NCBI GenBank assembly: GCA_902806575.1
Contig: CADCXD010000001.1
Span: 2,790,001 to 2,854,000, forward strand
DNA length: 64,000 nucleotides
Direction: 5' to 3'
Origin: Jackrogersella multiformis
Taxonomy: Eukaryota > Ascomycota > Sordariomycetes > Xylariales > Hypoxylaceae
Part shown: positions 62,508 through 64,000 of the stretch, piece after piece
Numbering within the stretch: the stretch's first letter is position 1
How the letters are laid out: each line of letters opens with the position of its first letter
The notes under the pieces: model-generated
What the model was told of the DNA's origin: nothing
Seen by the model: only the letters and a program-made list of their open reading frames with translations
Database searches by the model: none
Program-made: the position numbers and the translations under genes

Positions 62508-64000
62508 ATGAACGGAGCATTGCTCCCAGTGTTGACTCAAAAAGGTTGGCGGCGTACTGGGTCTATCAACGTTGTTTTGGCCCTCATGTGCGGGATTGTT
62601 CTGTTAGTATGTCTCGTCATAAGTCTCAAGATGCCAGGATCATCTTTAAGCACGGCTACTATCATATTCGAAGGCCAGTGCAACCAGACGTCGAACCTCA
62701 ATATTGCACTTCACTTGCTTCTTAATATACTTTCAACCGTTATTTTGGCATCCTCGAACTACTTCATGCAAGTTGTAGCCTCGCCGTCGCGTGAGGAAAT
62801 AGACAAGACCCATGCATTCTTCTATTCTCTTGATATCGGAATACTGTCCATCAAAAACATACCGTTTATATCGTACTTCAAGAGAATTTGCTGGACTGTC
62901 CTGCTCTTATCATCCGTCCCAATACATCTCTTTTTCAATAGCACGATTTTCGAAACGAGCTTCCAAGGCTCCGACTGGCACCTTACTATCGCGACAGAGG
63001 CATTTACACAAGGCGGTGACTTCTTCCCCCCTGGTGCGAGCCTGGCACCCGCTGGATTACCACACCCTGCATATGAGTACAATTCGAGCACCGATAGGTA
63101 CAATCCACCTAGTTATGAAAGCTATTCGGGTTATAATGATGGGTATGGATATGCCGTCCCATTAGAGAATTACACAGATAAGACGTCAATTATCAGACAG
63201 AATATCACCAGGACTGCAGCAAACGGGGGTACCTGGACCATGTTGAATGCTAGTACCTGTCGCACTGAGTATCTTAGCTGCAATGCCAGATCTCAATACC
63301 GTGACGTGGTATTGATTCTCGAAGGCGGCGCTGATAACATATTGGGATGGAGGCGGGAAGAGGTCTTCGACTTAACTCACGATCTTGCTTTGGTATGGGA
63401 TGTATATTTCCCACAGAACAAAATTAATTCATTGTGGTACTCGACACAATGTAAAATTCAGGAGTCGCCATTCTTCGCCCCCAACTATGACTGCGAAAAC
63501 TATTGCGGACAAGCACTTGGTTCTAAATACCATATGCACTCAGAGCCTACCAATGAGCCTTCATCATCGAATTGGACCTTTTTTTCCCCAAAACCTTTCC
63601 ACAATTACGATCTCTTCAGATACAGAAGCCGCTTATGGATACAACGACAAGTTTAGTGAATTAACCGTCAAGTACTGTTTGGCCGAGCCTCATCTCGTTA
63701 GTTGCAAAGTAGGGGTATCGAACCTATTTTTGACGGCCGTCATTATTTGCGTATTTATTAAAGTCATTCAGTGCAGCATTATTTTCTGGAAGCTTCCCAG
63801 TTCCTCCCTTGTTACTCTAGGTGATGCTATGGAATCTTTCATTAGCAAACCCGACCTTCAGACTACTGGTCTTGGGACCTTGGATATCCGAGATAGCATT
63901 CTGCTGGAAACTCAACCACGCCAATATTGGTCACCAGAAAACGAGTCACTTCTAACACAAATAATAAAACCTCGTCCATGGAAACCTACAGGTCGACGTT
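62508..64000 (+). pseudogene. DUF6536 membrane protein, frameshifted, partial at window end
   Basis: The N-terminus has the DUF6536 hallmarks: KGWRRTGSINVVLAL with a first helix, EGQC, NIALHLLLNILSTVILASSN followed by YFMQVVASPSREE, and ICWTVLLLSSVPIHLFFNST. A long extracellular-type region with several N-glycosylation sites and paired Cys follows. The frame ends at 63656, but family-like sequence resumes in another frame (GYNDKFSELTVKYCLAEP, a helix, then LVTLGDAMESFISKPD) and is open to the edge. The shift maps to a run of seven T at 63579-63585. One T fewer would keep WTFF in frame with PQNL and the rest. It may be a sequencing slip or real inactivation. The family is fungal, of unknown function. 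The gene continues past 64000. Confidence 0.75.

Overview
This window is nuclear DNA of a filamentous ascomycete, most likely a Sordariomycete; Xylariales is a guess from the abundant dispersed TACCTAGGTA-type palindromes. The evidence is many short introns (about 45-110 bp) with GTRNGT donors, CTAAC/CTGAC branch sites and YAG acceptors; fungal families such as PXR1, DUF2406, CorA-like, FUN30 and DUF6536; and a block with the signature of repeat-induced point mutation (RIP). I assembled exons by hand from reading frames and splice signals. Sixteen protein genes are supported, one of them broken by an internal stop codon and one by an apparent frameshift, plus several weaker gene-like or relic segments.

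Layout. 1-2830 is an extremely A/T-rich RIP-like block with no coding capacity. 3892-7286 holds a divergent pair: a GliT-like dithiol oxidase with one in-frame stop, and a 14-TM major facilitator transporter. This looks like an orphan protection/export module for a disulfide metabolite. A bZIP factor (9046-10660) and a Pro/Ser-rich protein (13092-13700) follow, separated by long gene-free stretches. 16898-25331 carries an 11-exon, about 1226-residue CorA-like protein, PXR1, a small coiled-coil protein spread over three short exons, and a doubtful Lys/Ala-rich ORF. 26048-34645 holds an 11-exon ABCB full transporter with an unusual Lys-rich insert in its first ATPase domain, and glucose-6-phosphate dehydrogenase. 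Ribosomal protein eL33 (37422-38218, with a 10-nt microexon) sits between two multi-kilobase deserts.

44462-60225 is housekeeping: a DUF2406 protein, VMA21 (V-ATPase assembly), a FUN30-type SNF2 remodeler, HEM14 (protoporphyrinogen oxidase) and a Nab2-like CCCH poly(A) RNA-binding protein. Between HEM14 and NAB2 lie a 1210-bp non-autonomous DNA transposon with 22-bp terminal inverted repeats and two internal tandem arrays, and a fragment resembling saccharopine reductase (LYS9). At the right edge two membrane-protein genes stand head to head, a 4-TM protein of unknown family and a DUF6536 protein. The latter is out of frame at a T7 run and runs off the window.

Most genes are unrelated housekeeping functions and form no single pathway. 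Local groupings that may mean something are the GliT-like/MFS pair and the DUF6536/4-TM pair. I found no CRISPR array, rRNA, complete tRNA or autonomous transposon.
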